64,000 nt of DNA. It comes from Planctomycetota bacterium (lineage in GTDB: Bacteria > Planctomycetota > UBA8742 > UBA2392). Below the pieces are notes generated by a model. That model was not told the DNA's origin, did no database searches, and worked only from the letters and a program-made list of their open reading frames with translations. The stretch spans positions 1,876,657 to 1,940,656 of the forward strand of contig JAOSKM010000001.1 in NCBI GenBank assembly GCA_027493625.1. Direction: 5' to 3'. Both the position numbers and the translations under genes were made by a program. Below are positions 42,908 to 51,616 of this stretch, piece after piece (position 1 is the stretch's first letter; the number at the start of each line of letters is the position of its first letter).

Positions 42908-43462
42908 ATGGAAGCTTCGCTGCTGATCGAGTTGACGCGCCTGTACACCGAGCCGCACCGCCGCTACCACGACCTGCGGCACATCGCCGACATGCTGTGC
43001 AAGGGCGCGGCGCTGAATCTCAGCGACGAGCAGGTGATGGCGATCTGGTTTCATGACGCGGTTTACGTGCCGGGAAGCAAAACCAACGAAGCCGACAGCG
43101 CCAAGCTGGCCGTTGAGAGGCTTTCGGCCATGGGCTGGAATGCGGAACGCATCCGGGTTGTTGAACGCATCGTGCTGGACACCTGCGGCCACGTGCCGAG
43201 CATCGAGGAGTCGAAGAAGGTCATTGACCTTGACCTGTCAACCCTGGGCGGGAGCTGGGAAAGCTACCAGCGCAACGGGCGCAACATCCGCGAGGAGTTC
43301 GCGACCGTCAGCGAAGCAGACTGGAACGCCGGGCGCGGGGCGTGGCTCGACAGCATGCTGGGGCGCGAGAGAATCTTCTGGACGTCATGGGGCAAGCCGC
43401 TTGAGCAGGAGGCACGCGCCAACCTTGAACGCGACCGCGAGTCGCTGCAGAAAGGCGAATGA
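42908..43462 (+). CDS. predicted HD-superfamily phosphohydrolase (COG4339-like)
   Basis: 184 residues from the ATG at 42908, with TAGGAT upstream; an ATG at 42899 would add three. The HD-like metal site is RYHDLRHIADML plus WFHDAVYVPGSKTNEADSA, with a later Asp in VIDLDLS. This matches an uncharacterised HD family of ~200 residues, often annotated as predicted metal-dependent hydrolase. Substrate unknown. It begins 39 bases after the cytochrome pair and may be in their operon, although no functional link is evident. Confidence 0.82.
   Translation: MEASLLIELTRLYTEPHRRYHDLRHIADMLCKGAALNLSDEQVMAIWFHDAVYVPGSKTNEADSAKLAVERLSAMGWNAERIRVVERIVLDTCGHVPSIEESKKVIDLDLSTLGGSWESYQRNGRNIREEFATVSEADWNAGRGAWLDSMLGRERIFWTSWGKPLEQEARANLERDRESLQKGE
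43230..43241. repeat. TTGAC-NN-GTCAA palindrome, site 8
   Basis: TTGACCTGTCAA in the HD gene, encoding Leu-Asp-Leu-Ser-Thr. The central pair differs from the other sites, but the ten outer bases are identical. Confidence 0.5.
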
Positions 43463-43518
43463 GTTGAGGGCGCGATTCCGCACTTGAGTCGCGGGCGAAT
43501 CTTTCGCAAAAGAGTTGT

Positions 43519-44133
43519 ATGGCAACCGAAAGCATCACACATGGAGTGCTGGTCGTTGCGACCGAGGCCACCGGCGCCGAGGCGGCAAGGTTGCTGGGCG
43601 AGCAGCCCGGCTTGCGTTCCAAGGCCGTGACCGGCGCGCGCCAGGCCCTGGCCGCCGTCGGCCAGGTGACGCCGCACATACTGGTTTTCGAGGCCGGCCT
43701 GGTGCCCGTACCGGCGATGCAGGCGGTCAAGAACATGGCGGAGCTGGCGGCTTCGCGGCCGGTGCCGCTGATCATGATCGGCGGCCCGCTGAACGCGGCG
43801 CTGGAGCAGCAGCGCAACGCGCTCGGCATCGTGAACGTGCTGGAGGGCGCGTTCCATGCCAGTGCGCTGCTGGAGGCGATTCAGGGCCTGATCGAGAAGT
43901 GGGAGCAGGCAAGGCGCGAAAGCCAGCTGCGCAAGGCCAAGCAGATGCAGATCCAGGAACGCCTGCGGTCGGCCTCAAACAAGTACATGGCGATGTCGGA
44001 AGAAGCCGCCAAGCAGCGGCTGAGCCAGCCCGACGTGCAGGATTTCGCCAGCGACGACATCGCCCCCGCCGCGGAACCCGATCCCAACAAGCCGCCCGAC
44101 GAACCCACCTGGGACGGCAGCAAGACGGTCTGA
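43519..44133 (+). CDS. degenerate receiver-like protein
   Basis: 204 residues. Residues ~8-130 have the alternating strand/helix pattern of a response-regulator receiver (GVLVVATEATGAEAARLL, TPHILVFEAGL, RPVPLIMIGG, IVNVLEG). The phosphorylated Asp would fall at Glu in VFEAG and the usual Lys is missing, so it cannot be phosphorylated in the normal way. A Lys/Gln-rich helix and a Pro/Asp tail follow. It may be a constitutively set adaptor. Cytoplasmic. Single gene. Confidence 0.65.
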   Translation: MATESITHGVLVVATEATGAEAARLLGEQPGLRSKAVTGARQALAAVGQVTPHILVFEAGLVPVPAMQAVKNMAELAASRPVPLIMIGGPLNAALEQQRNALGIVNVLEGAFHASALLEAIQGLIEKWEQARRESQLRKAKQMQIQERLRSASNKYMAMSEEAAKQRLSQPDVQDFASDDIAPAAEPDPNKPPDEPTWDGSKTV

Positions 44134-44165
44134 ACCGCGGTGCCGGAGTCGCTGCCGACCAAGCG

Positions 44166-44555
44166 TTAAAGTTTCTTGGTCGGATGTTCCGGCTTGCGAA
44201 CGCGCTTGGTCTCGACGGGCAACCGCTTGGTGTACACTTTGCGACGGAGCGGCTTGATCGAGCTGGCGATCTCCGTGGCCGCTTCGACCTTCCCGGCATG
44301 CGGCGCACTTTCACCAGTATGCAGCACGAACGGGATTTCGCACTCCACGCCGGATGTCAGAGCTGCAATCTCGAGCATTCGCTCCACGTTCAGCAGCGCT
44401 TGACGCCAGTTCGTGCGTCCCAGGCGCCCATACCAGCAGCCCTGCATGCCTTCGATACGGCTCCAGCCGGTCAGGTCAACGGCGGCAAAGAACTCCGTGC
44501 GTGCGGGCTCCGGCGCGTCAAATTGGATTACGAGCAATGCCCAGTTGGCGGCCAC
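44166..44555 (-). CDS. hypothetical protein
   Basis: 129 residues, no signal peptide or membrane segment. The beginning ANWALLVIQFDAPEPARTEFFAAVDLTGW suggests a small alpha/beta fold, and the final ~40 residues are very basic (KPLRRKVYTKRLPVETKRVRKP). I see no known motif. The basic tail could bind nucleic acid. The opposite strand is open too but has no family signal, so this frame is preferred because of coherent composition and length. Confidence 0.5.
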   Translation of the reverse strand: MAANWALLVIQFDAPEPARTEFFAAVDLTGWSRIEGMQGCWYGRLGRTNWRQALLNVERMLEIAALTSGVECEIPFVLHTGESAPHAGKVEAATEIASSIKPLRRKVYTKRLPVETKRVRKPEHPTKKL

Positions 44556-44620
44556 GTTTCATCTCCGGTGTTGCCGCAGTTTAGCAAACACCGGTGCCGC
44601 TGTCAGGCCACCACGAACGC

Positions 44621-44650
44621 GAAAGCCCCCGCCAAGCGGGGGCTTTCTGT
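44621..44650 (-). terminator. intrinsic terminator of lpxB
   Basis: GAAAGCCCCCGC (44621-44632) pairs with GCGGGGGCTTTC (44636-44647) with a three-base loop. It is located 50-80 bases after the lpxB stop on the leftward strand. Confidence 0.65.
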
Positions 44651-44698
44651 CTGTCGCGGTTTCGCGCGGGCAACAGCACCAAAGGCGCCGCCGCGACA

Positions 44699-45895
44699 TC
44701 ATGCCTTCAGGGCCGCTACCTCGCTGCTGATCGGCCTGGAGACGGGGCGCAAGCCGGCCACGCTCAGGGCCTGCTCGGCCGCGCGGCGTGACGCTCCCTT
44801 TCCGCCCAGCGTCTTCACCACCTCGGCCAGTTCCTCGCGCATGCGGGGCGCACCCGTCTCCATGCTCTCGAGCGCGATCAGCCCCATCGTCAGCGGCTCG
44901 GCCTGGTGCTGCAGCAGCTCGGGCACCACCTGCTTGCCGGCCAGGATGTTGACCATGCAGGCGTAGTCGTAGCTGACCAGCACCTGCGCCAGCAGCGCGC
45001 TGGCCCAGGCCATGCGGTAGGTGCACAGGAACGGGGCACCCACGATGGCGGCCTCGACCGTCGCCGTGCCGCTGCAGATCAGGCTGAAGTCGCTCAGCGC
45101 CATCACCTCGTAGCTGCGCCCGTGAACGGCGCGCAGGGGCAGATCCTCGTGGTCGGCGATCGCTTTCTTGTAACGTTCCGGATTGAACCACGGACTGCAG
45201 CCGACCAGGAAGATCACGTCCTGGCGGCGTTTGATGATCTCACGGGCGGCGTCCAGCATGCGCGGCATCAGGCGCGTGACCTCGGCGCGCCTGGAGCCCG
45301 GGAACAGGCCCACCACCTTCTTCTTGGCCGGAATCTTGAAGCCGTGTCGCAGGCCCTCGGCGCGTTTCCTGATCTGCTCGTGGTCGATGATGTCCAGCAG
45401 CGGGTGGCCTACAAAGCGCGCCTCGATGCCGTGCCTGGCATAGAAGTCCACCTCGAAGGGGAAGATCACCAGCATGCGGTCGATGTACTTGCGGATCTGG
45501 TCCACCCGCCCCTCGCGCCACGCCCACAGCTGCGGGCTGACGTAGTACACGATCGGGATGTCCAGCTGCTTCAGGCGCGGCGCGATGCGCAGGTTGAAGT
45601 CCGGCGCGTCGATCAGCACGATCACGTCCGGCTGCAGCTCTTTGGCCTTCTGCACCAGGTCGTCCATGGAGTCGAGGAAGAAGCGCAGGCTGCGCACCAC
45701 CTCGACCAGCCCCACGGCCGCGTGTTCGAGCATGTTCTTGAACAGGGTGACGCCGGCGCTTTCCATCTTTCCGCCGCCGAGCCCGAAGATCTCGACGTCC
45801 GGGCGCAGGTCGCGAAGCTGCCTGGCCATTGCGGCGCCGTAGTTGTCACCGCTTGATTCGGTGGCGACGATGAAGACTCTGGGTCGTTTGCCCAT
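44699..45895 (-). CDS. lpxB: lipid-A-disaccharide synthase
   Basis: 398 residues, the usual length. It joins lipid X and UDP-2,3-diacylglucosamine in lipid A synthesis, so this bacterium makes LPS. Conserved elements: VATESSGDNYGA at the N-terminus, FGLGGGKMESAG, IDAPDFNLRIAP, YYVSPQLWAWREGRV and FVGHPLLD. The C-terminal half, with GSRRAEVTRLMPRML and SGTATVEAAIVGAPF, completes the GT-B fold. It acts at the inner-membrane surface. The radical SAM gene lies upstream in the same direction, 57 bases away. Confidence 0.95.
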   Translation of the reverse strand: MGKRPRVFIVATESSGDNYGAAMARQLRDLRPDVEIFGLGGGKMESAGVTLFKNMLEHAAVGLVEVVRSLRFFLDSMDDLVQKAKELQPDVIVLIDAPDFNLRIAPRLKQLDIPIVYYVSPQLWAWREGRVDQIRKYIDRMLVIFPFEVDFYARHGIEARFVGHPLLDIIDHEQIRKRAEGLRHGFKIPAKKKVVGLFPGSRRAEVTRLMPRMLDAAREIIKRRQDVIFLVGCSPWFNPERYKKAIADHEDLPLRAVHGRSYEVMALSDFSLICSGTATVEAAIVGAPFLCTYRMAWASALLAQVLVSYDYACMVNILAGKQVVPELLQHQAEPLTMGLIALESMETGAPRMREELAEVVKTLGGKGASRRAAEQALSVAGLRPVSRPISSEVAALKA

Positions 45896-45952
45896 CGTGC
45901 TTCCTTGTTCTGCGCGGGCCTGCGCCCGCCCACAGGCCCCGTGTCCGATAAT

Positions 45953-46827
45953 CTAATCGGACGTTTCCCAGTGCCTTCCGTAGTAGACTTCCACCGGGAC
46001 GTCTACTTTTCCGGCAATCAGCGCGGCCAGTTCATCCAGCCGCCCGTCTTCAATCATCCCGATCCGGTCCTGCGCCGGCCTGCGGGCCGTGGTATAGACC
46101 TGGATCAGGCGCAACCTGCCGCCCTTGGCCCTGATCTCGTTGATGCGGTCCGCCAGTGCCAGTACTTCTGCATCACCGGGGTCGGCGCCGTCAATTGTGG
46201 GAAACAGGCTCTGGATTGTTAGTTCCAGGTTGCGCCCGCACTCGGCGATGTTGTCCACCACGCGCTGCAGACTGAGTTTTCGGCCGCTGATCACCTCGAA
46301 GTAGGGCTGTGTGCCGGCGTCCAGCTTGGCCCAGACCTCATAGGGACCGGCCTTGAGCCCGGACAGCGCCTTCTGCACCTCCGGCTTGTTGAGCAGCAGG
46401 GCGTTGGTCAGCACGATGATCTTGACGTCGGGCAGCTTGTGCTGAGGCGCAGCTTGTGAACCTCGCGAATGGCGTCACCCAGTCGGGCGTAGGTGGTCGG
46501 TTCACCGTCGCCGGCAAAGGCCACGTCGTTCAGGCGCTGCAGGTGCTCGGGTGTGCTGGTGAACTTCGGATGCTGCCAGATGGCGCCGCTGGCGGCCAAA
46601 GCCATCAGCCCGTCGATTTCGGACAGCATGACGTCGAAATCGACTTTGGCGTCGCGCGGCGGCACCGTGCGGTCGACCTGGCAGTAGGGACAATCGAAAT
46701 TGCAGACCTTGTCGGGATTGACGTTCAACCCGAGGGAAAGCCCCCGGCTGCGGCGACTCACGACCGGGTAGGCAAAGCGCAGCTGTTCAAACTGGCGCGA
46801 ATGTTCGCTCAGTATGGCTGTCTTCAT
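45953..46827 (-). pseudogene. radical SAM enzyme (COG0731-like), split by one base
   Basis: The first frame from 46827 holds CNFDCPYC (C-x3-C-x2-C for the 4Fe-4S cluster), GLSLGLNVNPDK before it, and FAGDGEPTTYARLGD. It shifts near 46440-46445, and the second frame (MLTNALLLNKPEVQKAL..., SLFPTIDGADPGDAEVLALADRINEIRAKGG) continues to 45953. Adding one C near 46441 (agcaca to agccaca on the leftward strand) joins LSHKLPDVKIIVLTNAL. The whole protein of ~290 residues resembles the uncharacterised COG0731 group, related to TYW1-type enzymes. Substrate unknown. The repair lies between core motifs, so the gene is probably intact. Confidence 0.78.
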
Positions 46828-47159
46828 TTCGGCGCGGGGAACGGTCCGGGGCCCGACGCAGGCTGCCCTTCCCGTTTGCGCGGCACCGGACTTCTGCGCC
46901 TGCGCGTCCCGACCTCCAAATTAGTGCCTACTTACCAAAGCACTTGACGCGGCATTGTAGCAGGCTTGGCGGGCAGTCAACGGCTAAATATGGTTTGGCA
47001 TTCTGGACGAACCTGAGCGATAACCCGACATTTTGTATGGTTAGAAGGTCGGGTGCCGGCAACCAACAACCGGTAGTCGGCCGCAGGTTTTTTTCGGCCG
47101 CGTGGTGCATTCCCTGCGGCGGGTATTGCCGGACTCAGCAATTTCGCCGTCTGTAACTC
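46828..47159. other. intergenic stretch without gene
   Basis: About 330 bases between divergent genes. G+C is lower than average. There is a TTGACG at 46943 and short GC stems near 47055-47100, but no open frame with coding character. It probably holds the promoters of both neighbours. Confidence 0.4.
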
Positions 47160-47187
47160 TTGCACAGGGCATGTCGGGGTCTATACT
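47160..47187 (+). promoter_or_regulatory. sigma-70-type promoter of the surface-protein gene
   Basis: TTGCAC (47160-47165) and TATACT (47182-47187) are separated by 16 bases, giving a leader of ~107 bases before the start at 47301. Confidence 0.5.
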
Positions 47188-47300
47188 CGCATCTGCCTTT
47201 GCGTAGAGGCGTGGGACGGTCATAACGAAGGCCCCTGCTTTTACGCGCGGCGTTCTCCCCTGAACCCCCGCGCAGTTTGAGTCAGCCTTGGAGGAGGCAC

Positions 47301-48044
47301 ATGCGCTACTGGTTCCTGCTCGTCGCCGTCGCGTTCAGTACCGCTCTCGCGGCCCAGGCCACCCCGGGTCTCGATATCGTCACCGTAGTGCATGAGCCCA
47401 ATGCAACCGACGTCGGTCCGTACATTGCGAACGTTACCGTGCCCAACCCGTTCTATGACCCGCTGCAGCCCAATGGTCAGCCGCCGACCCTGAACGTCTA
47501 CGGCAACGGCAAGGGCATCCATGACGAGCTCGACAGCATCAGCGAAGAATTCTACGCCCTGGGCGGCACCACCACGCACGAGCTGGCAGTGGTGCTGAAC
47601 ACCACCGGCGCGCCGATCACAGTGGACAGCACCACCATCCAGCTTGCCGGCGAACGCCCGAAGTTTGACGTGCCGCAGGCCCCGGAGCAGAGCTCGCCTG
47701 ACGGCTCCGCAGGTCCGCCCCCGGGCATGAACCGGATCTATCCCTATGACCCGGTTTCCGTGACCATTCCGGACGGTGCCGCCGTGGCGCTGTTCCTGAT
47801 CATCACCAAGTGGCGGGATTCCCTGGACACCAGCCCGCGCGAATACATCTGGACCTTCTCCTTCAATGACACCGGCGGCACCGCATTCACCGTGGAAGGC
47901 GACCTGCTGGTCCCCAGGGTCGGCGGGAAGAGCGGCAGCGGTGGTTGCGCCACCGGAAACGACGACTATCCCCACGGCCTGTGGGTGCTGGCCGGCGGCA
48001 TCGCGGCCATCGTCACCCGTCGCAAGCTGCTCAAGAAGGCGTAG
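47301..48044 (+). CDS. secreted protein with C-terminal sorting-like tail
   Basis: 247 residues, ATG after GGAGG. Signal peptide (~1-21, ending LAAQA). The middle is a beta-rich extracellular domain without Cys. The C-terminus has a GSGGC segment, a short hydrophobic helix (GLWVLAGGIAAIVT) and a basic end (RRKLLKKA). This tripartite tail resembles Myxo-CTERM and GlyGly-CTERM sorting signals, where Cys or Gly is modified and the rest removed. The particular type is not one I can name, and no sortase-like partner is encoded here. Followed by a terminator. Confidence 0.75.
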   Translation: MRYWFLLVAVAFSTALAAQATPGLDIVTVVHEPNATDVGPYIANVTVPNPFYDPLQPNGQPPTLNVYGNGKGIHDELDSISEEFYALGGTTTHELAVVLNTTGAPITVDSTTIQLAGERPKFDVPQAPEQSSPDGSAGPPPGMNRIYPYDPVSVTIPDGAAVALFLIITKWRDSLDTSPREYIWTFSFNDTGGTAFTVEGDLLVPRVGGKSGSGGCATGNDDYPHGLWVLAGGIAAIVTRRKLLKKA

Positions 48045-48066
48045 TAACAAGCCACCCGAAACACAC

Positions 48067-48094
48067 AGCCCCCGACGTCGGTCGGGGGCTTTTC
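48067..48094 (+). terminator. intrinsic terminator
   Basis: AGCCCCCGAC (48067-48076) pairs with GTCGGGGGCT (48081-48090) over GTCG, then TTTT. It directly follows the surface-protein gene. Confidence 0.9.
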
Positions 48095-48099
48095 ATTGG

Positions 48100-48225
48100 G
48101 CTCGCCGTGCACAGGCGAGGCGCCTGTGCCACGTTGCAGCCTTGGTGGCATGGGCGCCTCGCCCATGTCTGCCGGCCTTGGCTGGCCGGGCACAGGCGAA
48201 GCGCCTGTGCCACTCGGAACGTCAC
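48100..48225. repeat. GC palindrome cluster (REP-like)
   Basis: The units cacaggcgaggcgcctgtg, catgggcgcctcgcccatg and cacaggcgaagcgcctgtg stand in a row. The first and third are nearly identical, enclosing the second. Same style as 19690-19780 and 25890-26035. Confidence 0.65.
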
Positions 48226-48239
48226 ACCATTGCCGCCGC

Positions 48240-50624
48240 TTACGGCGTCAAAGTCAGCGGCACGGCCGTGGCGCCTGCAGCACCCCTGGCGGCAAACAGC
48301 ACGTAGCGGCCGCTGCCGGCCGCGGCCAGCGAGGCGCCGTCTGAAGTTACGTCAATGTCCAGACCGCTCAACGCGCCGTACAGCGGGCTGGCGACCATGG
48401 CGGGACCGGCCGCGCTGCTGTCCACGGGGTACATGTTGGCGGTCGGATCGGCCAGGATGGCGCCGGCGTCGCCGGCGGCCCACTGGGTGGGCGCCGCGGA
48501 GGCAGCCAGCGTCAGCGCCGTGCCGACGGGCGTGGTGGTCGAGGTGGCCAGCGCCGCGACACGTTGCGAAGTGAAGAAGCCCCCCACCAGTTCCTGGAAC
48601 AGCACCAGGTAGCGGCCACCCACGTCATCCCATGCGCACAGGCCACCGGACAGCGACGTCGAGATGTCAAAGCTCGCGCCGGCCGGCGCGCCGGTGCTGA
48701 CCTGCAGGTAGCGCCCGACGATGCCGCTGCCGTCGTCGGCCGTGATCAGCGCTTCGTCAACGGCCAGGCTGCCCGGCGTGGCCAGCCCCTTGAGCGTGGC
48801 GTTGCTGAACACCGTCTGGGCCGTGCCGACGGCCGTGCCGTTCCAGTCATACACGGCCGCCATCACGTCCGCGCCCGCCTGCCAGGCGATCACGAAGTGG
48901 TTCTGGTTGACGTGGTACTCCACGCGCGGGGCAGTGCCGGTGCCGACCGTGACTTCGGCGTTCAGCGCCTCCGATGTGAAGTCGTAAAACAGCGCCAGCA
49001 CCGAGGCCGTGCCGGCATCACTGCCGGTCGCGCCGACCACCGCCACGTCCTGCAGGTTGTCCACCGCCAGGTCAAGTCCTCCGGCCGGATCGAACGCGAG
49101 TCCCGGCTCGTACTCCACCAATCCGCCGACCGTAGCCAGCGTGTCGGCGTCCAGTACTGCCAGCACCAGCGCGCGGTTGGTGGTGCTGACATCCGACAGC
49201 CACACCGCCATGTAGTCGCCGGTGTCGATGTCGTAGGTGATCGCTGCCTCGTCGGCCACGTCGGTGGTGGTCACGTCAACGGGCGTTCCCGCGGTGAAGG
49301 TCCCGCTGCCGCCCGCGCTGCCGGCGGTGGTGGTGAAGGTGTAGTTGAGGGTCTTGTTGCCGGGCGTGGCGCTGACCACCGTGCCTGTGATGGTGCCGGC
49401 GCCGACCTTGGTGACGTTATCCCAGCTGGTGAAGGTCAGAGTCACGTTGCCGACCAGCGGCACGTCGCTGCTGAAGGTTTCGCTGCCCACGGTCACTGTG
49501 ATGATGCGGCCGGCGGGATCGGTCGGGTTGCCGGAGTCGAAGCTGGCGTCGTCAAAGGTGATGGGATCGAGCGTGCCGTTGGGCAGGGTGTCCGGCATCA
49601 GGATCAGCACCTGTTCGGTGCTGCCGGCGTCCTGCAGGTTGATGGTGCGGCGACCGGCCAGGTCGGTGACGGTGCCGCCGATTGCGGTGGTTGGCGCCGC
49701 GCCGGTGGTGAAGGTGAAGTTGATCGCCAGCGGCGCCGTGCCGCCCTGCTCGATCACGGTGCCAAGCAGGGAGCCGCTGCTGCTGCTGCCCGTGAAGGTG
49801 TCAAGCTGGAACACCACGCTGGCGGCGGGGTGGTCGCTGGTGTAGGTCTTGCCGCCCGTCTGCACGGTAACGGCCCGGTTGTTGGGATTGAGCGGGTTGC
49901 CGGCATCGAAGCTGGCGTCGTTAAGAGTCACCACCGTGGGCGGCGTGGTGGTGATGGCTGTCGGCACCGCCAGGTTCACGGCGTACACCGAACCACTGTC
50001 GGCCAGCTGCCACACCGTGGCGGTCAGCACGGCGCTGACAGTGCCGGTCAGCGCAACGGCCGCGGGCGGCGGAGTCGCGGCGGCGCCCAGGTCGGCGACT
50101 GCAAAGCGCGAGAAGCCGGTGAACAGCCCGCGCACGCGCCCCGGCCAGGCCGTGGTGTATTCGGCGTCCTGGGCGGGCGAGATGCTGGTGTAGCCTAGCT
50201 CGTCGGTGGTGGTGCCGTCGATCTTCAGCAGCACCAGGTCGGTCTGCGCCGTGTTGCCATCGGCGATCGCCGCGTTGAAGTTGTAGCTGAGCTCGAACAC
50301 CGCGGCCGGGCTGAGGTTCAAGCCCGTGACCGTCGCGCCGGCCGGGTCGGTGACGCTGACCTGGACCACGGGCGAATAGACATTGCGACCGCTGATCTCG
50401 TGCTCGACCACCTTCAGCTTGACCTTGCTGCCTTCGGGCAACTGGCCGGTGCCGCTGCCGATGGCGAATCGGCTGATTTCGAGGCGCGCGACGCCGATGT
50501 CGAGCACCAGGTCCCGGCCTGCGACGGCTGTGGCGGAATCATCGGTGGGCTTGTCGCCGTCGTCGAAGGTGCAGGCGCTCAACAGAACCAGCAGGAAACA
50601 GGCAAGTACCGGCAGGTAACGCAT
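48240..50624 (-). CDS. large lipoprotein with repeated beta modules
   Basis: 794 residues from the ATG at 50624 (GAGGAGA upstream). Lipobox LLSAC (Cys17), then an Asp-rich linker. Between ~180 and ~450 there are two or three copies of a ~110-residue module beginning NDASFDAGNP or DDASFDSGNP and ending in a TFTTGAAP or TFTTTAGS strand. The second half (~460-794) has WD/beta-propeller-like repeats such as AITYDIDTGDYMAVWLSD, FVIAWQAGADVMAAVYDW and YLVLFQELVGG, each with the pattern hydrophobic-Trp-small-Asp. It is a surface adhesin-like or polymer-binding lipoprotein by composition. No enzymatic residue seen. It is the only gene in its transcription unit. Confidence 0.78.
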   Translation of the reverse strand: MRYLPVLACFLLVLLSACTFDDGDKPTDDSATAVAGRDLVLDIGVARLEISRFAIGSGTGQLPEGSKVKLKVVEHEISGRNVYSPVVQVSVTDPAGATVTGLNLSPAAVFELSYNFNAAIADGNTAQTDLVLLKIDGTTTDELGYTSISPAQDAEYTTAWPGRVRGLFTGFSRFAVADLGAAATPPPAAVALTGTVSAVLTATVWQLADSGSVYAVNLAVPTAITTTPPTVVTLNDASFDAGNPLNPNNRAVTVQTGGKTYTSDHPAASVVFQLDTFTGSSSSGSLLGTVIEQGGTAPLAINFTFTTGAAPTTAIGGTVTDLAGRRTINLQDAGSTEQVLILMPDTLPNGTLDPITFDDASFDSGNPTDPAGRIITVTVGSETFSSDVPLVGNVTLTFTSWDNVTKVGAGTITGTVVSATPGNKTLNYTFTTTAGSAGGSGTFTAGTPVDVTTTDVADEAAITYDIDTGDYMAVWLSDVSTTNRALVLAVLDADTLATVGGLVEYEPGLAFDPAGGLDLAVDNLQDVAVVGATGSDAGTASVLALFYDFTSEALNAEVTVGTGTAPRVEYHVNQNHFVIAWQAGADVMAAVYDWNGTAVGTAQTVFSNATLKGLATPGSLAVDEALITADDGSGIVGRYLQVSTGAPAGASFDISTSLSGGLCAWDDVGGRYLVLFQELVGGFFTSQRVAALATSTTTPVGTALTLAASAAPTQWAAGDAGAILADPTANMYPVDSSAAGPAMVASPLYGALSGLDIDVTSDGASLAAAGSGRYVLFAARGAAGATAVPLTLTP

Positions 50625-50760
50625 TGGCTCTCCTCGGGGGCGCACATGGAGTGGTGCACCCTTCCCGGCGAATCCTAACGGATCAGGCTGCAAGGTCTAC
50701 AGTTGTGGAACGAGCGTGGGTCCCGGCGGATGGAACAAACCGCGCGGTGATCCGCGCGGC

Positions 50761-50788
50761 TTGACAGGGGGGGCAGATGGGATATCCT
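50761..50788 (+). promoter_or_regulatory. sigma-70-type promoter of recR
   Basis: TTGACA (50761-50766, full consensus) and TATCCT (50783-50788) with a 16-base spacer. The predicted start is ~40 bases before the recR start codon. Confidence 0.55.
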
Positions 50789-50833
50789 TTTGAGAGTTAC
50801 TAGCAAATAGCGTACCGTTTTCAGGGATTTCCC

Positions 50834-51451
50834 TTGACTGCTTACCCGGACAGCCTGTCACGCCTGGTTGAGAGCCTCAAACGGCTGCCGGGCATCGGCA
50901 CCAAAACCGCCGAGAGACTGGCTTTCCACCTGATCAAGCTCTCCGACGAAGACGCCATGGACCTGGCCCGCGCCATCCGTGACGTCAAACAGAACCTTAC
51001 AAAATGCAGCGTCTGCTTCAACTTCACGGAGCGTGACCCCTGTCCCATCTGCGCCGACGCCCAACGAGACAAATCCATCGTCTGTGTCGTCGAGCAACCC
51101 AAGGACCTGATGGCTTTCGAAAAAGCAGGCGCCTTTAAAGGCGTCTACCACTGCCTGCTGGGTCACATCGCACTGCTGGAGGGCATCGGTCCGGAAGACC
51201 TCACCATCGACGCGCTGCTCAAGCGCGCCAGGCAGGGCGGCATCAGGGAGATCATCCTCGCAACCAACCCCGACCTCGAGGGCGAAGGCACGGCCGTCTA
51301 CCTGCGCGATGCGCTGGCCGAGGTGGCGAAACAGAAGGGCATCAGGCTGACCCGCATCGCGAGGGGCGTGCCGGCCGGCGCGGAAATCGAAAATGTCAGC
51401 TCGGCAATCCTGAGTGACGCGCTGAGCGGCAGGCAGACGTTTGGAGGCTGA
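50834..51451 (+). CDS. recR: recombination mediator RecR
   Basis: 205 residues from a TTG at 50834, chosen because the family N-terminus (YPDSLSRLVESLKRLPGIGTKTAERLAFHLI) begins there and the next ATG would remove the helix-hairpin-helix. The zinc finger is CSVCFNFTERDPCPIC (four Cys), then a Toprim domain (VCVVEQPKDLMAFE, ATNPDLEGEGTA). It loads RecA at gaps with RecO/RecF. A mirrored array separates it from rpoN. Confidence 0.95.
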   Translation: MTAYPDSLSRLVESLKRLPGIGTKTAERLAFHLIKLSDEDAMDLARAIRDVKQNLTKCSVCFNFTERDPCPICADAQRDKSIVCVVEQPKDLMAFEKAGAFKGVYHCLLGHIALLEGIGPEDLTIDALLKRARQGGIREIILATNPDLEGEGTAVYLRDALAEVAKQKGIRLTRIARGVPAGAEIENVSSAILSDALSGRQTFGG

Positions 51452-51452
51452 G

Positions 51453-51571
51453 ATGAATTTTGGATTTTGGATTTTGGATTTTGGATTGGCGCTGCCGCGT
51501 TCCCGCGCGTGCGTGTGCCAATCCAGTTCAATCCAAAATCGAAAATCTAAAATCCAAAATCGCAGCCAACC
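51453..51571. repeat. mirrored oligomer array (TTTTGGA word)
   Basis: gaattttggattttggattt (from 51455), with two further copies, pairs with the opposing ccaaaatc, aaaatct and aaaatcc units to ~51561. Seven-base beat, like 12661. It lies between recR and rpoN, with ~30 bases of unrelated sequence in the loop. Confidence 0.75.
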
Positions 51572-51616
51572 TCAGGCTTCCCTGCGACGATACGCGCCCA
51601 ATCACCGGGGGGCTCC

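Noticed and set aside
48564..50198. A 544-codon rightward open frame opposite the large lipoprotein
   Set aside because: Composition is the mirror of the lipoprotein; that gene has the signal peptide, lipobox and ribosome site.
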